Source of the DNA: JAICYJ01 sp963737445
Lineage (GTDB): Bacteria; Actinomycetota; Thermoleophilia; Gaiellales; JAICJC01
NCBI GenBank assembly: GCA_963737445.1
Contig: CAVTSO010000005.1
Coordinates: 44,496 to 108,495, forward strand
Direction: 5' to 3'
Length of the DNA stretch: 64,000 nucleotides
Positions 44,414 through 52,643 of the stretch are shown piece by piece (the first letter of the stretch is position 1; each line of letters begins with the position of its first letter). The translations under genes and the position numbers were made by a program. The notes below the pieces were generated by a model that saw only the letters and a program-made list of their open reading frames with translations, did no database searches and was not told the DNA's origin.

Positions 44414-46036
44414 CTACCTGTAAGCGGTCGCGGCTAACCAGGACGGCGTGCGGAAGACCGACTCGGCGTACATGTCGGGCGCCAGCACACGGTTCTCGCC
44501 GTCCTGAACCTGCAGCACCAGATGCGCCTGGCCCAGCGACGGGTCCCTCGTGGTGTCGGGGTAGGACAGCGCGCAGTGCGACTCGCTGCCCAGGTAGTAG
44601 ACGCCGTTGACGCCTCGGTAGGGTACGCGCGCCAGCTCCGCGGAGACCTGGTCGAACCGGCGCGGGTTGCCGAGCCGCCGCCAGGCGCCAGCCAGCAGGT
44701 GCACCTCGTCGTAGGCGACGCCGGCCTGAGAGCGCCCGGGGCGCCGGCCGAGGGTGCGCTCGAACCGCTGCACGAAACCGCGTCCGATCGCGTCGCCGTA
44801 GGAGCCGGTCACGGTCGACCACAGCACGCCCTCGGCAGCGTCGCCTGCCTCGGCAACGTACGCGGGGATGGAGGGCGCGTAGACCACGTAGACCAGAGCA
44901 TCGGCGGGATCGGCGACGAACTCGCGCTGGAACGCCGCGGCCTCCTCGGGCAGCCAGTGGGCAAGCATTACGGCGGCCGGGTCGATCGCCCGGATCCGTC
45001 TCAGCACATCGTCCCAGCGCGTCACCGAGGTCGGGATCAGCTCGATCCCCTCCACCTGCCAGTTCGAGCGCTCGGCGGCAGCAATGGTGCGCTCGGTGGC
45101 CATGTGGCCCGACTGCACCGACGCCTCGACGAACAGCAGCCGCCGATTGGGCGGCCGCCAGGCGCCTGCGGCCGCGAGCATGTCCAGCGAGCGGATGAAG
45201 CCCTCGCCGTATCCGGCCTCGGTCGCGCAGACCTGGAAGATGGACGCGTAGCGACTCTGCTGCTCACGCACCAGCTCGGCCACGTACTCCGACGTGAAAG
45301 CGTTCAGGTACGGGCAGCCGTAGTCGGCCACCGCGTCCACGGCCGCTCGCTCGGCATACAGCCAGCCGTTTGTGATGGCGTCCACCTCGCGGTCGATCAG
45401 CGACTCTAGGGCTGCGGTCACGCTCCCGGGATCGAGCGGGTCGAGGTCGACGACGATCTGCTCGACCGGCCGGCCGCCGATGCCGCCACAGGCGTTGATC
45501 TCGGAAACGGCCAGAGCCGAGCCGCCGATCATCTCGTGCCCGTCGGCGGCCACCTGGCCGCCCTGCGGGAAGGCCGAGCCGATCAGGTACGGACGCCGCG
45601 GCAGCGCCCGCCGGTGGGCTGGCACCGACGCTCGCGCGTGGCCGTTCACGAGAGCCTGCACCCGGCCCACCGGCAGCGCGTGCAACGCGCCTCCGCCGTC
45701 CGGCGGCGGCAGTCGTAGCAGGCCCTCCTCCACCGCAAGCGCCGCCACACCGGCCCGCGTCGACTGGCCCAGCTTGGCCAGAATCCGTTCGGCATGCTTT
45801 CCGACCGTGCGCCCACCCGAGCCCAGCAGCGCGCCGATCTCGTTGTTCGAAAGCCCGCCCACGATCAACGTGATCACGTCCAGTTCGCGAACGGTCAGCC
45901 CGTAGGGCAGCGGCGTGCGCGTCAGCTCGAGATGGGCCGCAGAGCGCCCGTTCTCGGGCTCGGCCACCAGTCGCAGCGCGTAGAAGTCACCGTCACAGCG
46001 CCACAGGCCGGCCAGTCGCTGCTCGCCGCTCTCCAC
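44414..46036 (-). CDS. LuxR-HTH regulator fused to a LivK-like ligand-binding domain
   Basis: Residues 46-105 form a LuxR/GerE HTH (LTVRELDVITLIVGGLSNNE then RTVGKHAERILAKLGQ). Residues about 148-535 are a type I periplasmic-binding domain (PYLIGSAFPQGGQ, SALAVSEINACGGIGGRPVE, YVVYAPSIPAYVAEAGDAAE, VPYRGVNGVYYLG, DPSLGQAHLVLQVQDG). There is no signal peptide, so the domain is cytoplasmic. Its end closely parallels LivK encoded at 49582. Coding potential continues upstream (CLRLLACQPQLARFAQAF), and ATG 46170 would be a better start if a one-base frameshift lies between; GTG 46036 is the start as read. It sits just after livM and likely senses the imported compound to regulate the operon. Confidence 0.85.
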   Translation of the reverse strand: MESGEQRLAGLWRCDGDFYALRLVAEPENGRSAAHLELTRTPLPYGLTVRELDVITLIVGGLSNNEIGALLGSGGRTVGKHAERILAKLGQSTRAGVAALAVEEGLLRLPPPDGGGALHALPVGRVQALVNGHARASVPAHRRALPRRPYLIGSAFPQGGQVAADGHEMIGGSALAVSEINACGGIGGRPVEQIVVDLDPLDPGSVTAALESLIDREVDAITNGWLYAERAAVDAVADYGCPYLNAFTSEYVAELVREQQSRYASIFQVCATEAGYGEGFIRSLDMLAAAGAWRPPNRRLLFVEASVQSGHMATERTIAAAERSNWQVEGIELIPTSVTRWDDVLRRIRAIDPAAVMLAHWLPEEAAAFQREFVADPADALVYVVYAPSIPAYVAEAGDAAEGVLWSTVTGSYGDAIGRGFVQRFERTLGRRPGRSQAGVAYDEVHLLAGAWRRLGNPRRFDQVSAELARVPYRGVNGVYYLGSESHCALSYPDTTRDPSLGQAHLVLQVQDGENRVLAPDMYAESVFRTPSWLAATAYR

Positions 46037-46192
46037 GAACGCCTGCGCGAACCGGGCCAGCTGGGGTTGGCATGCGAGCAGCCGCAGGCACCAGGCGCCC
46101 TCGAGCTCGCTCGGCTCGCTGTCTCCGTAGACAACTGCGGCACCGTGGATCAGGGAAACTCCGCCTCCATGAAACCGGCCTATGGTACCTCG

Positions 46193-47200
46193 TTAGGTCT
46201 CGGCCGGCTCGACGGCGTCCGAGTCCTCCTCGACCCAGGCGCCCACTCGCTTGGAGGTACGCGAGATCAGCCCCACCACGCCGCCCGGGACGAAGATCAC
46301 GATCACCAGCAACGTGGCGCCCAGGATCGTCAGCTGCCAGCCGGGATAGTCGATCAGGATGGTCTGGATCACGGTGACGATGGCGGTGCCGATCACCGGC
46401 CCCATGACGGTGCCGAGCCCGCCGATAACGAGCATGGTGACGTCGATCGACATCGGCGTGAGGCCCATCTGGCTGGTCGTGAACGACTGCTCGAACGACA
46501 GATAGAAACCTCCCGCCACGCCTGCCAGAAACCCGGACAGGCCGAACGCGACCACCCGCGCCATTCGCGGGTTGACCCCGCGCGCAGCTGTGTAGCCGGG
46601 GGAGTCGCGGATCGAGCGCAGTGCGATCCCTAGGTGCGATTGGCGCAGCCACGCCACGACCAGGCACGACGCCACGATCACGGCGGCGAACACCCAGTAG
46701 TAGGCGCGCAGGTAGCTGGTCTGCGACATGTTCGGGAACAGGCCGGGCACCGTCGGGTAGCCGTAGGAGCCGCCGGTCAGGCCGCGCGGGTTGTTGAGGG
46801 CGACGTACTGCACAACCTGGGCGAACGAGAACGTCAGGAGCGATGTGTAGATGCCGAACAGGCGCAGCGTCGGGAAGGCCAGCAGCACCGAGATCACCGC
46901 CGAGAACAGCCCACCGCAGAGGATTGCGATCATGGCCGGCATCCAGGTCTGGTGCAGCATCAACCAGCCGGCGCCGTAGGCGCCCAGCGCGTAGATCGCC
47001 AGCTGGCCGAAGTTCCAGACGCCTGCCATCCCCAGCACGAAGTTCCAGGAGATGTTCAGGATCAGCACCACCTCGGCGGTGACGATGATGGTCATGTAGT
47101 AGGGGTCGGTGTAGAACAGCGGGAACAGCGCGATCAGCACGATCGCGCAGCCGATCATCAGCCAGCGGGCCGGTGACAGACCGGAGAACGTCCCCGTCAC
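46193..47200 (-). CDS. livM: Branched-chain amino-acid-type ABC permease
   Basis: The 335-aa protein has the LivM pattern: ILNISWNFVLGMAGVWNFGQ near the N-terminus, ALRSIRDSPGYTAARGVNPR in the cytoplasmic loop, and GFLAGVAGGFYLSF, GGLGTVMGPVIG in the later TMs. About nine membrane segments. GTG 47200 overlaps the LivH stop (GTGA); a longer open frame upstream is out of register with the family. It is the last transporter gene of the operon. Confidence 0.93.
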   Translation of the reverse strand: MTGTFSGLSPARWLMIGCAIVLIALFPLFYTDPYYMTIIVTAEVVLILNISWNFVLGMAGVWNFGQLAIYALGAYGAGWLMLHQTWMPAMIAILCGGLFSAVISVLLAFPTLRLFGIYTSLLTFSFAQVVQYVALNNPRGLTGGSYGYPTVPGLFPNMSQTSYLRAYYWVFAAVIVASCLVVAWLRQSHLGIALRSIRDSPGYTAARGVNPRMARVVAFGLSGFLAGVAGGFYLSFEQSFTTSQMGLTPMSIDVTMLVIGGLGTVMGPVIGTAIVTVIQTILIDYPGWQLTILGATLLVIVIFVPGGVVGLISRTSKRVGAWVEEDSDAVEPAET

Positions 47201-48087
47201 AGCCGCGCCTCCGAGGGGCTGCCCTTGAGGCCGTATGGCCGGATGACCAGGATGATCAGGATCGCGGTGTACAGGATCGGAAGCGTCCAGGTGGTGCCGA
47301 TCTCGACCTCGCAGAAGGCCTGCATCAGCCCCACCAGGTAGGCGGCGTAGAGGGTGCCCGTGAGACTGCCCAGGCCGCCCAGCACCACCACGATCAGCGC
47401 CTGCAGCAGCGGCAGGTCGCCGGCCGTGGGCGAGGCGAAGTAGAGCGCGCCGAGGAACACGCCGCCGACGCCGGCCAGCGCCGAGGCCAGGCCCATCGTG
47501 GCCGGGTAGAGGCGGCTGACCGGCACCCCCAGCGAGCGCGCGGCGTCCAGGTCCTGGGCGACCGCACGCACGGCGAAGCCCCAGCGGGTGCGCGCCAGGA
47601 ACAGGCCCAGCGCGCCCATCAGCAGCACCGAGACGCCGGCCATGGTCAGCTCGTGGTAGCTGATCGAGACGCCGTGGTAGACGTCGAGGTTGCCGCTCAC
47701 GATCGGCGGCACGTTCTTCTGGAACGGGCCGAAGTGCTGCAATGCGACGTTTGTCAGGAGGATCCCCACCGCGAACGTGGTGATGAACGTGACCATCTCG
47801 AAGTCGACCTCGCCGCGACGTCCGATCAGCGCCTGCACAGACACCAACTCGGTCATGGTGCCGACGACGAACGTGACGATGAAGGCCAGCACCAGCGCCA
47901 GCAGCGGGTTCACGCCGTGGGTCGCCAGCGCCCACCAGCCCACGTAGCCGCCGATCATGACCATCGAGCCCTGCGACATGTCCAGGATCCGCAGCGTGCC
48001 GTAAATCAGGGTCATCCCGATCGCGACCAGCCCGTAGATGGAGCCGTACACGAGCCCGTTTACAATGATGGCAACTATGTCGGTCAT
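47197..48087 (-). CDS. livH: Branched-chain amino-acid-type ABC permease
   Basis: The 296-aa protein matches LivH: GLVYGSIYGLVAIGMTLIYG, LRILDMSQGSMVMIGGYVG at the start, RAVAQDLDAARSLGVPVSR in the EAA-like loop, and GGLGSLTGTLYAAYLVGLMQ late. About eight TMs. Start and stop codons overlap both neighbours by 4 bp. Confidence 0.94.
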   Translation of the reverse strand: MTDIVAIIVNGLVYGSIYGLVAIGMTLIYGTLRILDMSQGSMVMIGGYVGWWALATHGVNPLLALVLAFIVTFVVGTMTELVSVQALIGRRGEVDFEMVTFITTFAVGILLTNVALQHFGPFQKNVPPIVSGNLDVYHGVSISYHELTMAGVSVLLMGALGLFLARTRWGFAVRAVAQDLDAARSLGVPVSRLYPATMGLASALAGVGGVFLGALYFASPTAGDLPLLQALIVVVLGGLGSLTGTLYAAYLVGLMQAFCEVEIGTTWTLPILYTAILIILVIRPYGLKGSPSEARL

Positions 48088-48818
48088 GTGGTCACATCCG
48101 TGATCGATCCCAGGTATGTCTCTACGACCGTGCGGTCGTTCGAGAGCTCGTTGAAGCTGCCGCTGCGCACGATGCTGCCCGTCTCCAGGATGTGCACCAC
48201 GTCAGCGATACCGACGATGTGGGTGAAGTTTTCCTCGACCAGCACCACCGTCGCACCCGACTCGGCGCGCAGCTTCGCGATGGCCGCGTAGACGGCCTCT
48301 ATCGCGACCGGCGCCAGCCCCAGCGAGGGCTCGTCGATCAGCATCACCCGGGCCGGCCGCATCATGCCGCGGCCGAGGCCCACCAGCCGCCGCTCGCCGC
48401 CCGACAGCGTGCGCGCCTTCTGGTCGCGCTTCGACTCGACCACCGGCAGGTCGGCGTAGACGCGCTTCAGCGTCTCGCGGCGGCCGCGCCAGGAGCTGGA
48501 CAGGAACGCGCCCATCAGCAGGTTCTCCTCGACCGTCATGTCGGCGAACAGGCCGTCGCCCTGCATGATGTGGACGACGCCCCTTCCGGCGATCGACTCA
48601 GCCGAGCTGCCGTCGATGCGCTCGTCGCCCAGCGTGATGGTGCCCGACATCGGCTTGATCAGCCCGGATATCGCCAGCAGCATGGTGGTCTTGCCGTGCC
48701 CGTTGGGGCCGATCACGACCGCCGTCTTGCCGGCCTCGACCGACAGGCTCAGGTCACGCACCACCACGGTGCGGTCGTAGCCGGCCACCAGCGCGCTGAC
48801 GTCGAGCGCCGCCGTCAT
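48084..48818 (-). CDS. livF: Branched-chain amino-acid-type ABC ATPase
   Basis: The 244-aa ATPase has Walker A GPNGHGKTT, the LivF-like MQGDGLFADMTVEENLLMGA, signature LSGGERRLVGLGRGMM, Walker B VMLIDEPSLGLAP and switch VLVEENF. The Q-loop region reads HIMQGDG. It forms a heterodimer with LivG encoded next upstream. Confidence 0.94.
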   Translation of the reverse strand: MTAALDVSALVAGYDRTVVVRDLSLSVEAGKTAVVIGPNGHGKTTMLLAISGLIKPMSGTITLGDERIDGSSAESIAGRGVVHIMQGDGLFADMTVEENLLMGAFLSSSWRGRRETLKRVYADLPVVESKRDQKARTLSGGERRLVGLGRGMMRPARVMLIDEPSLGLAPVAIEAVYAAIAKLRAESGATVVLVEENFTHIVGIADVVHILETGSIVRSGSFNELSNDRTVVETYLGSITDVTT

Positions 48819-49585
48819 TCGGCACCCGACCCGCTGGCGCCCAGGTACACGTCGATCACCCGCTGGTCGCGCATCATCTCGCCCGGCGTGCCCACGAACA
48901 GCTCCGCGCCGTGGTGCATCACCAGCACGCGGTCGGCCAGCGCCACCAGAGCCCGCATCACGTGCTCGATGCAGACGATCGCAACGCCGGTCTCGCGGAC
49001 ACGCCGCAGCAACGCCAGGGTGTCGTCGATCTCGCGCGGGTTGAGGCCGCCGAACGGCTCGTCCAGCAGCAGCACCAGCGGCTCGGTGGCGAGCGCCGTC
49101 GCAATCATCAGCCGCTTCTTGTCGTACACCGGCAGCTGCGACGCGGCCATCGTCGCGCGGTGCTCGAGCCCGACCAGCGTCAGCGCCGCCTCGCCGGCGG
49201 CGACATCGTCGCTCCGGAAGCGGCGGCCGGTACGGCCGCGGCGGAAGCTGGCGGCCAGGTACGCGTTCTCGAGCACCGTCAGCGTGTCCGCCGCCACCGG
49301 CTGCTGGAACGTGCGGGCGAGGCCCATCCGGCAGCGGGCGTGGATCTTGGTGCCCAGGATCGAGCTGCCGCCAAGCTCGATCTCACCCGTGGTTGCGATC
49401 GTGTGCCCGGTGATGGTGTCGAACAGCGTGGTCTTGCCCGCGCCGTTCGGCCCGGCGATGCCCAGCACCTCACCGCCCTTGACCGTGAAGGACAGGTCGT
49501 CGACGGCGCGCAGCCCCCCGTACAGCTTCGAGATGCCTCGAGCTTCGAGGATCGCCTGGGGGCTACGCGCCGTCGATTCGGTCAC
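48815..49585 (-). CDS. livG: Branched-chain amino-acid-type ABC ATPase
   Basis: The 256-aa ATPase has Walker A GPNGAGKTT, LARTFQQPVAADTLTVLENA, a divergent signature region (LPVYDKKRLMIATALATEP instead of LSGGQ), Walker B LLLDEPFGGLNP and the LivG-type H-switch VCIEHVM. The degenerate signature means only one of the two ATP sites in the LivFG dimer would be canonical. GTG 49585 overlaps the livK stop by 4 bp; a longer upstream frame overlaps livK and is rejected. Confidence 0.92.
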   Translation of the reverse strand: MTESTARSPQAILEARGISKLYGGLRAVDDLSFTVKGGEVLGIAGPNGAGKTTLFDTITGHTIATTGEIELGGSSILGTKIHARCRMGLARTFQQPVAADTLTVLENAYLAASFRRGRTGRRFRSDDVAAGEAALTLVGLEHRATMAASQLPVYDKKRLMIATALATEPLVLLLDEPFGGLNPREIDDTLALLRRVRETGVAIVCIEHVMRALVALADRVLVMHHGAELFVGTPGEMMRDQRVIDVYLGASGSGAE

Positions 49586-51003
49586 TGCAGCCAGGTGGGA
49601 AGCTGGAACTTCCCGGTGGTGTAGGGGGCCGGTGAGATGGCGATCTGCTGCCCGTTCTGGATCTGGAACGTGAGATGCGCCATACCGATCGAGGGATCCG
49701 GCGTGTCGTCGGGGTACGGGATGCATGTCAGCCCCGTGTGGTTGAACGTGTATGCCCCGCAGACACCGCGGTAGGGCGTCGCCTTGATGTAGGCGTTGAC
49801 CTTCTCGAAGTCGTAGGGATTCCCGGCCACGCCCACCGCCTGCGCCCAGATCTTCATCAGGTCGTACTGGTCGCCGGCGTTCGAGAAGCCGGGGCCGGAT
49901 CCGTACTTGGCGGTGAACTTGTCGATGAACGGCTGCGCGACCGGGTCGTTCTGCAGGATGCCGACCACCGTCGACCAGATCACGCCATTCGCGGAATCAC
50001 CGGCCAGCTGGATGTACTGCGGGATCGACGGCGCGTACTGCTGGTAGACCAGCGACTTGGTCGGCTGCTGAGCGAACTGCTTGATGAACGCCGCCTCGTC
50101 ACCCGCCGCGTAGTCCGAGAACACGATCATGCCCGGGTTCGCGTCGCGGATCTTGACCAGCACTCCGCCCCAGTTGGCCTGCGGTGCCGTGAACTGGTCG
50201 AACCCGACGACCTGCCAGCCCTCCTTCTGCACCGAGCTCTGGAAGCTCTTTGCGATGTTCAGGCTGTATGGGTCGTTGGAAGTGACCACGTAGGCCGTCT
50301 TCTTGGACGGCGTCCAGCTGCCGTCGGCGATCAGCGCGTTCATCACCGAGACGATGCCGGAACCGTAGGAGAGCTCGCTGGGATCGCCCTGGAAGATGTT
50401 CGTGGCCTTGTTCTGTGCGACCCAGTCGACGTTGCCATGCCAGGTGTTCACGTGGAACGTGGGGATCTTCTTGTCGGCCACGATCGGGAACTCGACCGAG
50501 GTGTAGGAGCAGAACGGCATGAACACGGCCGCGACGTTCTGCGACACCAGGTTCTGCAGCACCGTCTTCATCACGTCGGGCTGCTGCGCCTGGGTATCGA
50601 CCTTGACGAGCTCGAGCTGGTAGCCGGCCACGCCGCCGGCGGCGTTGATCTCGTCGACCGCCAGCTCCTGCCCGCGGGACATCTGCTGGCCGTCACCCGC
50701 GTAGGGACCGGTGACGGGCACTGCGGCGCCGACCTTGATCGTGCCCTTGGAGCTGCTCCCGCCGGTGCTGCCGCCACCGCCGCTGGACGAAGACGACGAC
50801 CCCGAGTTGCCGACCGCGTAGCCGATGCCGCCGCCGACCACCAGGCCGGCCGCGCCGGCTCCCACGGTTCCCTGCAGGAAGTTCTTGCGACTCATGCTCT
50901 TGCGGCCGCCGCCACCTCCCCCGCCTGCGGCCGCGCTTCCGGCCGAAGGGGCCGTGTCGCTGTCGGGCGCTGTTCCGCCGTCTTCGGGCGTTGCGTCGCT
51001 CAT
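49582..51003 (-). CDS. livK: ABC substrate-binding protein, branched-chain amino acid type
   Basis: The 473-aa protein has an unusually long cytoplasmic lead (residues 1-36, Gly-rich) then SMSRKNFLQGTVGAGAAGLV, a Tat-like signal with one Arg-Lys in place of Arg-Arg, and a Ser/Gly linker without a lipobox Cys. The type I binding fold follows (VGAAVPVTGPYAGDGQQMSR, LAVDEINAAGGVAGYQLELV, YQQYAPSIPQYIQLAGDSAN, ATPYRGVCGAYTF). It delivers the substrate to LivHMGF. Its position after hyuAB suggests a hydantoin, amide or lactam-type substrate. Its C-terminal half resembles the sensor domain of the regulator at 44414. Confidence 0.9.
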   Translation of the reverse strand: MSDATPEDGGTAPDSDTAPSAGSAAAGGGGGGGRKSMSRKNFLQGTVGAGAAGLVVGGGIGYAVGNSGSSSSSSGGGGSTGGSSSKGTIKVGAAVPVTGPYAGDGQQMSRGQELAVDEINAAGGVAGYQLELVKVDTQAQQPDVMKTVLQNLVSQNVAAVFMPFCSYTSVEFPIVADKKIPTFHVNTWHGNVDWVAQNKATNIFQGDPSELSYGSGIVSVMNALIADGSWTPSKKTAYVVTSNDPYSLNIAKSFQSSVQKEGWQVVGFDQFTAPQANWGGVLVKIRDANPGMIVFSDYAAGDEAAFIKQFAQQPTKSLVYQQYAPSIPQYIQLAGDSANGVIWSTVVGILQNDPVAQPFIDKFTAKYGSGPGFSNAGDQYDLMKIWAQAVGVAGNPYDFEKVNAYIKATPYRGVCGAYTFNHTGLTCIPYPDDTPDPSIGMAHLTFQIQNGQQIAISPAPYTTGKFQLPTWLQ

Positions 51004-52643
51004 GGTTCCTCCTCGATCGTGGCACTGTGCGCCGGCGCATCTCCTGACGAAGCCGCGCCGAACCCTCCTCCGCCCGCACCCACCAGCGACAGCACGTCGC
51101 CTCGGTACAGGTGGATGTAGCCCTTGCCGGTGACCGGTGCGGGCTCCACGGAGCCAACTCGCTGCACCGTTGCCCTTCCAGGCGAACCGGCTCCCCCGCC
51201 CTCACGACCCCTGGCCGCGAACTCGGGGACGGTCTGCTCGACGTAGTACATGCCATCTGAGACGTCGGCCAGCAGCCGATAGTCGCGCCGCAAGCCCATT
51301 CCTCCGCGCATGCGACCGGCGCCGCCCGATCCCTCGACCAGCTCCGTGCGCTCGATCCGCCACGGATACTCGAGCTCGGCGATCTCGGCTGGGAGGATCG
51401 CGCAGTTGGAGCAGTAGGGATCGATGCCGTCATCACCGGGCGCCTCGCGCCGGGCGCCGCCACCGCCGCCGAGGATGTCGGCGAGCAGCGTCAGCCGGCC
51501 GGAGCGGGGGTCGACGGCCTGGAACACCAGCGCCGGGAAGGAGACGTGGCTGGCCGCCACCGACCGCTCCGGCAGCAGCTCGCAGAGCCCCTCGATCAAG
51601 ACGTCGCTGAGCCGCTGCACCGCCAGATGGCGCGCACTGAGGGCGGCCGGGAAGATCGGGTTGAACACCGTCCCCTTGGGCGCGATCACGCGCACGCGGC
51701 TGGTGAGACCGTCGTTCTGAGGCACCTCCGGCCCAAGGAAGGCGCGCACTGCGAAATAGGTGCCGGCGTGAGCGCTCGAGATGGGGACGTTCATGCCCGA
51801 CGCGATCTGGGGGCTCGAGCCGGACAGGTCGACCACCAGCGTGCCGTCGTCGACGTGCACGGCGGCGTGCACGCGCACCGGGGAGGTGCCCTCGAATCCC
51901 TCGTCGTCGAGGAAACCCTCGGCCGTTACGGTGCGGTCGGGCCAGGAGCGAAAGGCGGCTTCGGCACGCAGAGCGGTCGTTTGCAGCAGTGTCTCCATGC
52001 CCTGAAGCACGGTGTCGGTGCCGTGGGCGTCGGCCAGCTCATCGACCCGCGCCATGCCGCGGCGACATGCGGCCAGCTGGGCGTCGAGGTCGCCCAGCGT
52101 CGATGCCGGGTCGCGCACGTTGGCACCGATCAGGTCGTAGAGCGCCCGCACGCGGGTGCCGCGTTCGACCAGCTTCACGGCCGGAAAGATCAGCCCCTCC
52201 TGGAACAGCTCGGTGCACTGGGCGCTCTCGGTGCCCGGGAAGCGACCGCCGATGTCGATGTGGTGGGCGATCGAGCCGGCCCAGGCGATGATGCGGCCGT
52301 CGCGGTAAAACGGCGTGAACACCTGCAGGTCGGGCGTGTGGGTGCCGCCCATGTAGGGGTGGTTCGTGAGCACGGCGTCGCCTTCGGCGATGTCGTCGCC
52401 CCACTTCTCGCGCGCCGCCTCAAGCGCAAACTGCATCAGGCCGAGCTGGGCCGGGATCTGCTCGGAGTTGGCCACCATGCGCCCGTCGCTCGTGAACAGG
52501 CCGCAGTTGAAGTCGAGCATCTCGCGGATGATCGGCGAGTACGAGGCGCGGTACTCGACCACCGCCATCTCCTCGGCGATGTGGTGGAAACCGCTGGCCA
52601 GGATCTCCATGGTGATCGGATCGATCGTTGTCGCAGTGGACAT
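51000..52643 (-). CDS. hyuB: Hydantoinase/oxoprolinase family protein, subunit B
   Basis: The 547-aa protein matches HyuB: DPITMEILASGFHHIAEEM, REMLDFNCGLFTSDGRMVAN, AVLTNHPYMGGTHTPDLQVF, WAGSIAHHIDIGGRFPGT, EGLIFPAVKLVERG and the Gly-rich RMRGGMGLRRDY end. With HyuA it forms an ATP-dependent cyclic-amide hydrolase or a related carboxylase. ATG 52643 shares a base with the HyuA stop (TGATG); its own stop overlaps the livK start (ATGA). The long frame upstream of this ATG is an overlap with hyuA. Confidence 0.92.
   Translation of the reverse strand: MSTATTIDPITMEILASGFHHIAEEMAVVEYRASYSPIIREMLDFNCGLFTSDGRMVANSEQIPAQLGLMQFALEAAREKWGDDIAEGDAVLTNHPYMGGTHTPDLQVFTPFYRDGRIIAWAGSIAHHIDIGGRFPGTESAQCTELFQEGLIFPAVKLVERGTRVRALYDLIGANVRDPASTLGDLDAQLAACRRGMARVDELADAHGTDTVLQGMETLLQTTALRAEAAFRSWPDRTVTAEGFLDDEGFEGTSPVRVHAAVHVDDGTLVVDLSGSSPQIASGMNVPISSAHAGTYFAVRAFLGPEVPQNDGLTSRVRVIAPKGTVFNPIFPAALSARHLAVQRLSDVLIEGLCELLPERSVAASHVSFPALVFQAVDPRSGRLTLLADILGGGGGARREAPGDDGIDPYCSNCAILPAEIAELEYPWRIERTELVEGSGGAGRMRGGMGLRRDYRLLADVSDGMYYVEQTVPEFAARGREGGGAGSPGRATVQRVGSVEPAPVTGKGYIHLYRGDVLSLVGAGGGGFGAASSGDAPAHSATIEEEP

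Noticed and set aside
47201..47935. N-terminal extension of livM
   Set aside because: It overlaps livH fully in another frame; the LivM family start matches GTG 47200.
49675..51120. Plus-strand open frame of 481 codons
   Set aside because: Antisense shadow of livK; composition is Val/Arg/Asp/Leu-rich without any motif.
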